A DNA stretch of 64,000 nt from the NCBI RefSeq assembly GCF_040717455.1, contig NZ_JBFEFH010000001.1, forward strand, positions 62,001-126,000, written 5' to 3'. The DNA comes from Tautonia sp040717455. GTDB taxonomy: Bacteria; Planctomycetota; Planctomycetia; Isosphaerales; Isosphaeraceae. A model generated the notes under the pieces. It was not told the DNA's origin, ran no database searches, and was given only the letters and a program-made list of their open reading frames with translations. Below are positions 1 to 8,273 of this stretch, one piece after another. Numbering within the stretch: the stretch's first letter is position 1; each line of letters begins with the position of its first letter. The translations under genes were made by a program, and so were the position numbers.

Positions 1-72
1 TCCTGCCCATCATTCGCTCTGGAATGAGACGGCGCTGCCGGATCGGAACGGATCATGGCACCTTGGTCCCGT

Positions 73-89
73 CTCGGAACCGTTCCGAG
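73..89. promoter_or_regulatory. 17-nt inverted repeat upstream of the threonine synthase gene
   Basis: A perfect 8-bp inverted repeat (ctcggaac / gttccgag) around a single central c lies about 90 bases before the first gene. Its size and compactness fit a dimeric regulator site, but it could equally be the end of an upstream terminator outside the window. No known operator was recognised. Confidence 0.3.
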
Positions 90-177
90 GCGTGATGGCC
101 GGTGCCCGGACCCGTGCCGGCGCTCCCGTCGTGCGGCCGAGACGCCCTCCCCCAATCAGGCGTCGACAGGGTGAAGC

Positions 178-1497
178 ATGATGCCTTTGGGAGCTGCCGA
201 GCCGACCTCGGGAGAATCTCCGGTGAGCTCCGAATTCGTCCGCGGCTTGACGTGTCGCCTCTGCGGTAAGCAGTACCCCAAGGAAGCCCTCAACTTTTGC
301 ACGGAAGACTTCGGCCCGCTCGAGGTCGAGTACGACTACGAGGCGATCGGCCGGGCATTGAGCCGCGAGGCGATCCAGCGCCGTCCCCGGACGATGTGGC
401 GCTACAAGGAACTGCTGCCGATCGACGGCGAGCCGACCGTCGGCTTGCAGGTCGGCTGCACCCCCTTGATCAAGGCCAATCGCCTGGCCGAGGCGCTCGG
501 CATCCGCGAGCTGTACATCAAGAACGACGCGGTCAATCACCCGACCCTCTCGTTCAAGGATCGCGTGGTGGCCGTCGCGTTGTCGAAGGCCGTCGAGCTG
601 GGCTTCGACACGGTCGGGTGCGCCTCGACGGGGAACCTGGCCGGGTCGGTGGCCGCGAACGCGTCGGCCGCCGGCTTGAATGCCTACGTCCTGATCCCGG
701 ACAACCTGGAGCAGGGGAAGGTCCTGGGGGCGACGATCTACGGCGCGAAGGTCGTGGCGATCAAGGGGAATTACGACCACGTCAACCGGCTCTGCTCGCA
801 GATCGCCTTCCGGTTCGGCTGGGGATTCGTCAACGTGAACCTCCGGCCGTTCTACGCCGAGGGGTCGAAGTCGATGGGCTTCGAGATCGCCGAGGACCTG
901 GGCTGGCGGACGCCGGATCATGTGGTTGCCCCGATGGCCGGCGGCAGCCTGATCGGCAAGATCTTCAAGGCGTTCAAGGAGCTGGAAGGGCTGGGCTTCG
1001 TCGATCCGGTCAAGACCCGGATGTTCGGCGCCCAGGCGACCGGCTGCAATCCGATCACGAACACGGTGAAGACCGACGCCAAGCGCGTCAAGCCGGTCCG
1101 GGACCCGCAGACGATCGCCAAGAGCCTGGCCATCGGCGACCCGGCCGACGGCTTCTTCGCCTCGAAGCTGATGCGCGAGACCGGCGGCTGGGGCGAGGAC
1201 GTGGACGACGACGCGATCGTCGATGCCATGAAGCTCCTGGCCGAGACCGAGGGGATCTGGGCCGAGACGGCCGGCGGCGTGACCCTGGCCGTGACCCGCA
1301 AGCTCATCGAACAGGGCAAGATCGACCGCGACGGGTCGACGGTCATCTGCATCACGGGCAACGGCCTGAAGACGCAGGAGGCGATCATCGACCGCATCCC
1401 GCTCCCCCCGGTCATCGCGCCGAACCTGGCCGAGTTCGAGTCGCTCGTCGGCGCGAGCACCCCCGCCGAGTCGGAACTGGCCCCGGTGGGTGCCTGA
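178..1497 (+). CDS. thrC: Threonine synthase-fold PLP enzyme
   Basis: This is a PLP-dependent fold-type II enzyme. In the family, threonine synthase converts O-phosphohomoserine and water to threonine and phosphate in the cytoplasm. The N-terminus carries a small metal-ribbon-like segment (C26, C29, C41), as in many longer threonine synthases. The PLP lysine is K127 in the motif LSFKDR, followed by the phosphate-cup segment ASTGNLAGS. The 439-residue length is normal. The start has AGGGTGA about seven bases upstream; the next codon is also ATG, so the start is uncertain by one residue. The gene is followed co-directionally by a ubiquitin-like sulfur carrier, an E1 enzyme and a cysteine desulfurase. 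That raises the alternative that it is a thiocarboxylate-using sulfhydrylase with a threonine-synthase fold. The family call is firm; the exact substrate is less so. Confidence 0.88.
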   Translation: MMPLGAAEPTSGESPVSSEFVRGLTCRLCGKQYPKEALNFCTEDFGPLEVEYDYEAIGRALSREAIQRRPRTMWRYKELLPIDGEPTVGLQVGCTPLIKANRLAEALGIRELYIKNDAVNHPTLSFKDRVVAVALSKAVELGFDTVGCASTGNLAGSVAANASAAGLNAYVLIPDNLEQGKVLGATIYGAKVVAIKGNYDHVNRLCSQIAFRFGWGFVNVNLRPFYAEGSKSMGFEIAEDLGWRTPDHVVAPMAGGSLIGKIFKAFKELEGLGFVDPVKTRMFGAQATGCNPITNTVKTDAKRVKPVRDPQTIAKSLAIGDPADGFFASKLMRETGGWGEDVDDDAIVDAMKLLAETEGIWAETAGGVTLAVTRKLIEQGKIDRDGSTVICITGNGLKTQEAIIDRIPLPPVIAPNLAEFESLVGASTPAESELAPVGA

Positions 1498-1623
1498 GTC
1501 TGGATGCGAGTTTGCTTCGGGTCGGGGCGGTGCCTCGGCCCGGATGCGCCCGACGCGAACGAGGCGTCGGCAGCGTTTTTCCCGAGATCTGTCGCAGTGC
1601 ATTGAAGTGAGGCAGCGCCCCCG

Positions 1624-1896
1624 ATGGCCAAGGTCAGCATCCCTACCCCGCTCCGTCCGTCAGCCGATGGCCAGGCGTCCCTCGAAGGCGCCGGTTCGAC
1701 CGTCGGCGAGGTCCTGGCCGATGTCGGCCGCCAGTACCCCGACCTGCACAAGCGGCTCTTCGCGGGCGAGGGGCAGTTGCACCAGTATGTGAACGTCTTC
1801 GTGAATGACGAGGACATTCGCTTCATGGACGAGCTGGATACCCCGGTGAAGGAGAGCGACGAGATCGGCATCATCCCGGCGATCGCCGGGGGCTGA
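1624..1896 (+). CDS. MoaD/ThiS-family ubiquitin-like sulfur carrier
   Basis: A 90-residue beta-grasp protein that ends exactly in Gly-Gly, the mark of sulfur carriers whose C-terminus is adenylated and thiocarboxylated. Typical segments are visible: a TVGEVLADV helix region, the YVNVFVNDEDIRF strand pair and the acidic EIGIIPAIAGG tail. The C-terminus is already exposed, so no protease is needed for maturation. It sits 126 bases after the threonine synthase-like gene and before an E1-like adenylyltransferase that should charge it. A GAGG sequence lies about 11 bases before the ATG. It could serve cysteine/homocysteine, thiamine or molybdopterin synthesis; the neighbour favours an amino-acid role, but this is inference. 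Confidence 0.88.
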   Translation: MAKVSIPTPLRPSADGQASLEGAGSTVGEVLADVGRQYPDLHKRLFAGEGQLHQYVNVFVNDEDIRFMDELDTPVKESDEIGIIPAIAGG

Positions 1897-1934
1897 CCCC
1901 ATCGGACTTCCTTTCGAGGCCGGGCGATGACGGG

Positions 1935-1967
1935 CCGGCGGGGGACGGGGCCGCCCGTCCCCGCCGG
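1935..1967 (+). terminator. GC-rich intercistronic hairpin
   Basis: A strong stem (ccggcggggacggg against cccgtccccgccgg, with one bulged g and a four-base loop) lies between the sulfur carrier and the E1-like gene. There is no T-run on either side, so it may be a processing or attenuating hairpin rather than a full terminator. Confidence 0.4.
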
Positions 1968-2046
1968 GGTGATGGGCCCGGCCTGAGCGGCCGACCGCTT
2001 CGGAACACTTCTCTTCTCCTGAAAACGAGTTGAATCGACAACGACC

Positions 2047-3099
2047 ATGCAACCCTTCGCCGACGTTCCCGCCGAACTCGAACGCTACAGCCGCCAGATT
2101 CGCTTCCAGAACCTGGGCGAGGACGGCCAGCGCAACCTGATCAACAGCCGGGTCACCATTTGCGGCTGCGGGGCGCTCGGCACCGTGCTGGCGAATCACC
2201 TGGTGCGGGCCGGCGTCGGCTTTGTTCGGGTCGTGGATCGCGACTTCATCGAGACGCACAACCTGCAACGCCAGATTCTCTTTGATGAGAACGACGTGGT
2301 GGACAACCTGCCGAAGGCTGAGGCGGCCGCCCGGAAGCTCCGGGCGATCAACAGCCGGGTGACGATCGAGCCGGTCGTGACGGACATCGATCATACGAAC
2401 ATCCTCGACCTTGTTTCCGATGCCGACCTGATCCTCGACGGCACCGACAATTTCGAGACGCGCTACCTGATCAACGACGCGGCCGTGAAGCTGGGCAAGC
2501 CCTGGGTCTTCGGCGGGGTGATCGGCAGCGAGGGGCAGACGATGACGATCCTGCCCGGCGAGACGCCGTGCCTGCGATGCGTCGTCGAGACGAGCCCCCC
2601 GCCGGGCATGACCCCGACCTGCGAGACGGCCGGGGTGCTCGGGCCGGCCGTGGCGGTGGTCGCGTCGTTCGAGGCGGTCGAGGCTATCAAGATCCTCGGC
2701 GGCAAGCATGGGTCGATCAACCGAGAGTTGATCATGTTCGACATCTGGGACTGGTCGTTCCGCCGCCTGAAGATCGCCTCGCTCAAGGGGAAGGTCGATT
2801 GCCCCTGCTGCGGGAAGCAGGACTTCGAGTGGCTCGAAGGGAGGATGGGGTCGCACACGACGGCCCTCTGCGGGCGGAACGCCGTGCAGGTGGCGGCCCG
2901 AAGGGATGCGCCGCTCGACTTCGCCGAACTGGGCGGGCGGCTCGCGCCGCTCGGGGAGGTGCGGCACAACGCGTACATGCTTCGGTTCGCGACCGAAGGA
3001 TATGAGTTCACGGTGTTCCCGGATGGTCGGGCGATCATCAAGGGGACGAACGACATCGCCAAGGCCCGGACCCTGTACGCCCAATTCGTCGGGAGCTGA
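2047..3099 (+). CDS. ThiF/MoeB/HesA-family E1-like adenylyltransferase
   Basis: This E1-like enzyme should use ATP to adenylate the C-terminal glycine of a ubiquitin-like sulfur carrier, preparing it for sulfur transfer. The nucleotide-binding GCGALG motif is at residues 40-45, with the ERYSRQI signature before it and the conserved NLQRQ arginine segment after it. Two CxxC pairs (C175/C178 and C252/C255) make the structural zinc site, and C192 in TCETAGVLGP is at the position of the conserved catalytic cysteine. A C-terminal tail of about 80 residues follows the zinc site, as in ThiF-like members, and shows no rhodanese domain. The sulfur source is therefore probably the cysteine desulfurase encoded 84 bases downstream. 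MoeB versus ThiF cannot be decided from sequence alone. Confidence 0.9.
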   Translation: MQPFADVPAELERYSRQIRFQNLGEDGQRNLINSRVTICGCGALGTVLANHLVRAGVGFVRVVDRDFIETHNLQRQILFDENDVVDNLPKAEAAARKLRAINSRVTIEPVVTDIDHTNILDLVSDADLILDGTDNFETRYLINDAAVKLGKPWVFGGVIGSEGQTMTILPGETPCLRCVVETSPPPGMTPTCETAGVLGPAVAVVASFEAVEAIKILGGKHGSINRELIMFDIWDWSFRRLKIASLKGKVDCPCCGKQDFEWLEGRMGSHTTALCGRNAVQVAARRDAPLDFAELGGRLAPLGEVRHNAYMLRFATEGYEFTVFPDGRAIIKGTNDIAKARTLYAQFVGS

Positions 3100-3182
3100 C
3101 GACCGCCGAGGGGAGCCGCCCTCTCCGCCAGGCCGACCGCATCGCCGTCCTCGCCCGGACGATTTCTTCCTGGGAATCCCTG

Positions 3183-4340
3183 ATGATCTATCTCGACAAC
3201 GCCGCCACCAGCTTCCCCAAGCCCGAGTCGGTCTATCAGACGCTCGACCGCTTCGCCCGGACCCAACTGGCGAATCCGGGTCGGTCGGGGCACCGGATGG
3301 CGACGGAGGCCGAGCGCGCACTGGATCAGGCCCGGCACACGCTCAATCAGTTCTTCAACGGCGAGGAGCCGGAACGCTGGATCTTCACCCTGAATTGCAC
3401 CGATGCGCTGAACATGGCGATCAAGGGGGTCGTCAATCCGGGCGACCACGTGATCACGTCGGATCTGGAGCATAACTCCGTCAGCCGCCCCCTGGTGGCG
3501 ATGGAACGGGCCGGGATGATCTCGCTGACCCGGCTGGCCTCGCACGACGGCTACCTCGACCCCGACGAGCTGCGGGCGGCGATCACGCCGAAGACGAGGC
3601 TGGTGGCCCTGACGCACGCGGCCAACGTGCTCGGGACCGTCCAGCCGATCGAGGTCATCGCGCCCATGGTCCGGGAGGCCGGGGCGCTCCTGCTGGTCGA
3701 CGCGGCGCAGTCGGCCGGGCTGGTGCCGATCGACCTGCGGAAGACGCCGATCGACTTGCTGGCCTTCCCCGGCCACAAGGGCCTGTACGGCCCGACCGGG
3801 ACCGGGGCCCTCTACGTCGGTCCTCGGGCCACAATCCGGGTCTGGCGAGAGGGGGGGACGGGGGGCGATTCGAAGCACCCGGTCCAGCCGGAGGAGCTTC
3901 CCTATCGCCTGGAAGGGGGCACCCCGAACGTCCTCGGGATTGCCGGGCTGGCCGAGGGGGTCCGCTGGGTCGCCGGCCAGACGATCGAGGCGAATCGCCG
4001 GCACGAGGTCGATTTGTTGCAGCGGGTCGTGGACTGGGTCGAGGGGAACGGCGACGGCTGGCGGGTCGCCGGCCGATGGGATCCGGCCTCGCACGTCGGC
4101 GCCCTGTCGCTGATCCCTCCCGATCAGGACGTCTTCCCGTCGCAGGACCTGGCGCTCGGCCTGGACGCGAGCCACGGCATCGCCGTCCGGGCCGGCTTGC
4201 ATTGCGCCCCTTATATCCACAAGGCGCTCGGGACCTATCCCGACGGGACCTTGCGGGTCAGCCCCGGGCCGTTCAACACCTCGGAAGACATTGAAACGCT
4301 GCTGAAGGCCCTGACCGAGATGACGGCCGGGGTCCTCTGA
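3183..4340 (+). CDS. Class V aminotransferase / cysteine desulfurase (SufS-like)
   Basis: A 385-residue fold-type I PLP enzyme expected to remove sulfur from cysteine as an enzyme persulfide. The start MIYLDNAATSFPKPE is diagnostic of the family. The PLP aspartate lies in DAAQSAG, the Schiff-base lysine is K199 in PGHKGLYGPTG, and the active-site cysteine is C341 in AGLHCAP. It closes the run of sulfur carrier and E1-like genes on the same strand, with 84 bases between E1 stop and start, which suggests it supplies sulfur to the carrier. No SUF or ISC scaffold genes are nearby, so a general Fe-S role is less likely though not excluded. Confidence 0.88.
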   Translation: MIYLDNAATSFPKPESVYQTLDRFARTQLANPGRSGHRMATEAERALDQARHTLNQFFNGEEPERWIFTLNCTDALNMAIKGVVNPGDHVITSDLEHNSVSRPLVAMERAGMISLTRLASHDGYLDPDELRAAITPKTRLVALTHAANVLGTVQPIEVIAPMVREAGALLLVDAAQSAGLVPIDLRKTPIDLLAFPGHKGLYGPTGTGALYVGPRATIRVWREGGTGGDSKHPVQPEELPYRLEGGTPNVLGIAGLAEGVRWVAGQTIEANRRHEVDLLQRVVDWVEGNGDGWRVAGRWDPASHVGALSLIPPDQDVFPSQDLALGLDASHGIAVRAGLHCAPYIHKALGTYPDGTLRVSPGPFNTSEDIETLLKALTEMTAGVL

Positions 4341-4500
4341 TGCGGCCGACCGGCCGCGATTGCACGAAAAAGTTCGGGGTCGAGTCTTGCGAAACGCCTC
4401 TCAGGTGGCCAAGCTACTAGGCCTGGGGAGAGAGGAGACCACCTGGATTGGAACGGGTGGCGACTTCCCCGGATCGATCCTCGACTCAAGAAGGTGCACC

Positions 4501-4761
4501 GTGAAGGCTCTTACCTCCGGATTCTCGATCGCCGCGTTGTTTGCCGCCCTGGTCGTCCTGCCCGGTTGCGGCGGTGGCGATGAGGCGGTTCCTCCCGCCG
4601 ATGACGCCGCCGTGACCGAGCCGATGCCCGGCGATTCCGCGATGCCCGGCGACGACCTGATGCTCGAAGGGACCGAGGACACCGGCGCGATGGAAGGTCC
4701 CGCCGGCGACCTCGACGCGCTCGACGCCCCGGTCGCCGAGCCGGAACCCGCGACCCCTTGA
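4501..4761 (+). CDS. Small acidic lipoprotein, function unknown
   Basis: An 86-residue protein starting at GTG, chosen because AAGGTG lies just upstream and because a lipoprotein signal follows at once: a basic start, a hydrophobic stretch and a VVLPGC lipobox. The mature part is short, rich in Asp, Glu, Pro, Ala, Gly and Met, with repeated MPGD and P/A-E segments, and is probably disordered. It is expected to be lipid-anchored. No family is recognised. It is followed by a strong hairpin terminator. Confidence 0.6.
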   Translation: MKALTSGFSIAALFAALVVLPGCGGGDEAVPPADDAAVTEPMPGDSAMPGDDLMLEGTEDTGAMEGPAGDLDALDAPVAEPEPATP

Positions 4762-4850
4762 TTTACCGACCGTGATTGGCTTCCGAAACCTTCGATCGAT
4801 CGTTCTCTCCCCGGATTGATTGGACTGTTGGTGTCGGGACATCCCGGAAT

Positions 4851-4897
4851 GCGAAACGGCCCGCCTCGGTCCTTGAGACCGGGGCGGGCCGTTTCGC
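4851..4897 (+). terminator. Long hairpin terminator after the small lipoprotein gene
   Basis: gcgaaacggcccgcctc pairs with ggggcgggccgtttcgc, and an inner ggtc/gacc stem closes the loop, giving a stem of about 21 bp with one G-U pair. There is no clear T-tract. It lies 90 bases after the lipoprotein stop and may also act on convergent transcripts. Confidence 0.7.
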
Positions 4898-4961
4898 GTG
4901 CGACCGCCTCGGGCCGGGAGGATGATTCCGGCGACCGATCGGGCGGATGATGATGAAAACG

Positions 4962-5008
4962 ACCCGGAGGGCCGGGGCACCGCCGAAACGATGCCTGGCC
5001 CTCCGGGT
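4962..5008 (-). terminator. Hairpin terminator for the BON-domain gene
   Basis: acccggagggcc (4962-4973) pairs with ggccctccgggt (4997-5008). On the minus strand the stem is followed by a short TTTT run. It lies 138 bases beyond the stop of the minus-strand BON gene. Confidence 0.55.
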
Positions 5009-5145
5009 TCGGAAGTGCCTCCCCCCGCCATTGCACGGGGCCCCGCACGGCAGACCGGTCCTTCGCCGAGGGCAAGCGGCCTGACGATCCGTCGGGAAAC
5101 GTCTCGCCAGGCACAGGCTCGCCCGGTCGGGTCCGGGGTCCGATC

Positions 5146-5895
5146 TCAGTACGCGAACAAGCCGAACGGGTAGGGCGTGAAGAACGGCCGGGTGTAGTGC
5201 TTCTTGAAGTCGAGGAACCAGATGCCGTCATCCCACCGCAGCGTCACCGCGCGCCAATCGAGGGGGACTTCCGGATACGGATGGATCGGGCCGATGTTCG
5301 GCCACGCCTGCCAGGGGTAGGCCGTCGGGTAACCGACCGCCGAGAAGTTGGGGTAAGGGGCATAGCTCGGCCAGGCGTAGTTGGGGTAGCCGGGGGTCGA
5401 GGCCTGGGTGCCGCCGCCGAAACCGGCCGGGCCTTCGGGCAGCGGGCCGCCCATGCCGGCATCGCCCGCCATGGGAGCAGAGCCCATCATCGGGGCGCCG
5501 ATCGGGCCGCCGTCGAAGGTGCTGCCCGAATGGAAGCCGCCGTGGGTGCCGCCGTGGGTCGCGACCTGGTACTGGGTCGGCTGGACGCTCTCGTCGTTGG
5601 AGACGAGGATGCCGTCGAGCACCGTGTTCACGCCCGGGAGATAGCGCACGCGTTCGATGGCGGCCGAACGCTGCGCGGCGTTGGAGACGGTGCCCGAGAG
5701 GGTCACCACCCCATCCTTGGCCGAGATAGAGAGTTGCTGGCCCGAGAGGGCCGGCAGCGACCGCAGGGCCGCGGCCACGTCATCGGCGGCTTGCTGGTTC
5801 GAGACACGGTCTCCGGCCATGGCCGGGGCCGCCGCGACCAGGGCCGCGGTCAGCACGCCCGATGCGATCGAAATCCGTTTCAGCATCGCGATCAT
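5146..5895 (-). CDS. Secreted BON-domain protein
   Basis: A 249-residue exported protein. The ATG at 5895 was chosen because GGAAAGG sits nine bases upstream; an ATG at 5904 would touch the ribosome binding site. A signal peptide (MIAMLKRISIASGVL to APAMAGD) is followed by one BON domain at about residues 25-100, with the typical LSISAKDGVVTLSGTVSN core. BON domains bind membranes or periplasmic structures, as in OsmY. Residues 105-200 are low-complexity (Gly, His, Pro, Met, Ala). The C-terminal 50 residues carry many aromatic residues (RPFFTPYPFGLFAY end) and may form a small separate module. Role unknown; probably envelope stress or structure. Confidence 0.75.
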   Translation of the reverse strand: MIAMLKRISIASGVLTAALVAAAPAMAGDRVSNQQAADDVAAALRSLPALSGQQLSISAKDGVVTLSGTVSNAAQRSAAIERVRYLPGVNTVLDGILVSNDESVQPTQYQVATHGGTHGGFHSGSTFDGGPIGAPMMGSAPMAGDAGMGGPLPEGPAGFGGGTQASTPGYPNYAWPSYAPYPNFSAVGYPTAYPWQAWPNIGPIHPYPEVPLDWRAVTLRWDDGIWFLDFKKHYTRPFFTPYPFGLFAY

Positions 5896-6183
5896 TAGGT
5901 CCATCCTTTCCCGCCGATGGCCGATCGTTCTCCGGGCCCGGTCGTCGAGCGGGGAGACGACCGGTTCCCGTCGCACGCAGTCCCGGGAAGTCCGGGACTC
6001 GGCCCGGGCCGAGTCCGACGGCACCGCGCCGAGGTCGTAAGGCTCCATGTCGGGCTCTTCCGCGAATCCCTCTTGCAGACGCAGTCGCCGAGGACTGGCA
6101 CCAGGAGAGCGAAAGGGAAGGACAGACGAGCCGACGAGCGAACGCTGGTGCATTGATCGGAACGAAACGGACGCGATCGGCGG
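5896..6183. other. Intergenic region upstream of the BON gene
   Basis: No convincing gene. The stretch should contain the BON gene promoter, but I cannot point to clear -35/-10 elements. Short frames here have the GC pattern of noncoding shadows. Confidence 0.4.
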
Positions 6184-6210
6184 GAAAAAAACCGGGGCCA
6201 GGCGGCCCCG
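6184..6210 (-). terminator. Intrinsic terminator of the small membrane-protein gene
   Basis: Reading the minus strand, a cggggccgcctggccccg hairpin (6192-6210) is followed directly by a run of seven T (6185-6191). This is the clearest classical intrinsic terminator in the region. Confidence 0.8.
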
Positions 6211-6277
6211 ATGAGGATGGGATCGATCAGGTAGACCTGTCCGGTCAGGGCGACCGCCTCGGCCCCCCTTTTGGGGA

Positions 6278-6598
6278 TCAGGAGGTCGCGGTCCCCTCGG
6301 GGGCGATCCAGACCGCCTGGGATTCGGACGAGTCGCGGCCCCCTCCTACGGTCATCCCGATCAGCAGGGTCGTCATGGTCAGCCCGGCGAACAGCCCGAA
6401 TTCGGAATCCTGATGGCCGCAGAAGGCTCCCGCGATGCCCAACCCCACGACCGCCACCACGAACGCCAACTGTCCGCGCTCGACCCACCGGGGTCCCGCG
6501 AATAACCGGGTCAAGCAGAGGGCGAGCACGCCGAACACCTGAAAGAGAATGACCAGCGAATCGAAGACGAAGCCGTGGTGGACCGGGATCAAGTCCAT
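6278..6598 (-). CDS. Small three-TM membrane protein, unknown
   Basis: A 106-residue protein with three predicted membrane helices: FDSLVILFQVFGVLALCL, LAFVVAVVGLGIAGAF and FAGLTMTTLLIGMTV. It ends in a soluble tail. The ATG at 6598 is preferred over 6604 because AAGGAGGG lies eight bases before it, whereas it would abut the earlier one. It is followed by an intrinsic terminator, so it is probably its own transcription unit. No family is recognised. Confidence 0.65.
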   Translation of the reverse strand: MDLIPVHHGFVFDSLVILFQVFGVLALCLTRLFAGPRWVERGQLAFVVAVVGLGIAGAFCGHQDSEFGLFAGLTMTTLLIGMTVGGGRDSSESQAVWIAPEGTATS

Positions 6599-6793
6599 GC
6601 GCATTCCCTCCTTGGGCAGACGTTGGTCGGCGGACCGGGAATGACCCGGTGCGGACGTTCTGTGATCCGATTCCATCGCATCCTGCGTCGGAATGGCAAG
6701 AGGTGATGCTCGCCTCTCAAGCAGAGCCGGTGCCAAAGTGCGGGCGAACGCGGATTTCAGCCAGATCCCCGGCAGTTCAAGGGGAATTCTTGA
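6599..6793. other. Upstream region of the small membrane protein
   Basis: No gene or clear regulatory motif is seen apart from the AAGGAGGG ribosome binding site next to 6598. The neighbouring minus-strand terminator begins at 6794. Confidence 0.35.
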
Positions 6794-6838
6794 GCAAAAA
6801 GAACCCCCTCGCCCGATTTATTGTCGGGGAGAGGGGGG
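6794..6838 (-). terminator. Intrinsic terminator of the Pro/Gly/Met-rich lipoprotein gene
   Basis: On the minus strand, a ccccctctcc-cga stem pairs with tcgggcgaggggg (one bulge), and TTTTT follows. It lies about 100 bases past the lipoprotein stop. Confidence 0.65.
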
Positions 6839-6936
6839 GAATCCGAACAACATTCAGCGTCATTCTTTCAATCGATTTCACTCGGAAAAGCTGCGCAAAC
6901 GTCCCGGGTTGCCCGGGCGGCCGGCTTACCTCATCC

Positions 6937-8043
6937 TCAGGGTCGATTCCCCTGGTTGCGGTTGCGGAGCTGTTCCATGGCCCGGCCTCCCATGCGCTTG
7001 ATCTCGGAGACGCCGGTCACGTCGTTGACTTTCCACCCGCTGCGTTCCTTGCGGACATCGATGCGACGCTGCAGCGTGCTGCCGTAATCGCCTTGCTTGC
7101 GCAGGATGAAGCTGACGATGCCGGACGCGGTCGGTCGACTCATCTGGGCGACCTCGAAGCCCTCGAAGTCGTCGGCGATGGTGTTGAGTTCGTCCTCGGA
7201 GAGGCTCATCTCCCGGATGGCCTGGAAGGTCCGCCTCCGGCTGGACGTCTCGGCCTCGCGAGGCGCTCGGAGCGCGGTCGCATCGCTGAGGCCCTGGACG
7301 TCCTTGGCCTTGATGGCGTTGAGGAAGGCGTCGACGGCGCCGCGGGGGGAATCGAAATCGGCGGGCTCGGTCGAGCCGGCGGCGCCGGGGAAGCCGCCCT
7401 GTTCGCCCGGGAAGCCGCCCGGTCCCCCGGGAAATCCGGGGGGGCCGCCGGCCTCGAACCCACTGAACCCGCCTTGCGGGCCAGCCATGCCGGGCATCAT
7501 CCCCTCCATCTCCATGGGAGGGGCGCCGGGCATGGCCCCGCCCTGACTCCCCATCATCGCCATCATGGGATCGGTCTGGCCGGGCTGGCCTGGGCCTCCC
7601 TGCTGAGCAGGGCCGCCGCTACGCCCTCGTTCGGCAGACGGGTCGTTCGCCGAGTTCACGGCGGCGAGCATTTCGTTCAGGGCGGCATCCCCCGCCAGGT
7701 TTCCGTCTGGAGAGGCGGTCAGGCCCCCGGCCATGGGAGAGACGGGAGGATTTTCGGCCCCCGGTTGGCCGGCGAGGGGGCTGGCCGCGCCGGGCCCGGA
7801 GCTGCCAGGACCCGGGGCGAAGCCGCCCGGGGCGCCCGGGAGAGGGGCACCTTGCGGCCCGGCAGGGGCGGCAGCCGGGGGCCCTGGGGCGGGGGGGGGG
7901 GCCGGGGCGCCGCCGAAATTCGGATCTCGCATGTCGACGACCGGGACCTCGTCATCTCCCCCCGATCCTCCGCCGCAACCCGTCACGCACAGGCAGAGGG
8001 CGATCGCCGGTAAGCCGGCCAGCCAGGCATCGATGCGTCTCAT
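6937..8043 (-). CDS. Lipoprotein with Pro/Gly/Met-rich linker and NTF2-like C-terminal domain
   Basis: A 368-residue predicted lipoprotein. The start at MRRIDAWLAG gives a clean signal with lipobox cysteine C23 (LCVTGC). Residues 35-225 are extreme low complexity in Pro, Gly, Ala and Met, with GGFPG-type collagen-like repeats and several MM and MPG units. The C-terminal 130 residues look folded: the DSPRGAVDAFLNAIKAKD opening and RRIDVRKERSGWKVNDV close resemble small NTF2/DUF4878-like domains. It is likely a surface- or periplasm-anchored domain held on a flexible stalk. Ligand and role are unknown. Upstream frames that extend this gene start lack a signal and were rejected. Confidence 0.7.
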   Translation of the reverse strand: MRRIDAWLAGLPAIALCLCVTGCGGGSGGDDEVPVVDMRDPNFGGAPAPPPAPGPPAAAPAGPQGAPLPGAPGGFAPGPGSSGPGAASPLAGQPGAENPPVSPMAGGLTASPDGNLAGDAALNEMLAAVNSANDPSAERGRSGGPAQQGGPGQPGQTDPMMAMMGSQGGAMPGAPPMEMEGMMPGMAGPQGGFSGFEAGGPPGFPGGPGGFPGEQGGFPGAAGSTEPADFDSPRGAVDAFLNAIKAKDVQGLSDATALRAPREAETSSRRRTFQAIREMSLSEDELNTIADDFEGFEVAQMSRPTASGIVSFILRKQGDYGSTLQRRIDVRKERSGWKVNDVTGVSEIKRMGGRAMEQLRNRNQGNRP

Positions 8044-8273
8044 CGGTCTTCGTCCTCCTGCTCGATGGAGTGATCGGAGTCGGGAGAGCCACGGCAACGG
8101 GGAAGTGCCACGCGAGTCGTCGACTCGAACGATCGCGTGACGGTTGCGTGCTCGCCCACGTGCTCTATTATGCCGACGTTTCTGCCCGGGGAGAAGGGTT
8201 GAAACGACGATCGTCGCGTCGTCACAACGCGTTCCGTCGAGGAAGCGGCGTGATCGCGGGCCCGGGGCGTTCG

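Noticed and set aside
7380..7460. Short tandem repeats that might suggest a CRISPR or satellite array
   Set aside because: They encode Gly/Pro/Phe repeats in the lipoprotein linker and have no spacer structure.
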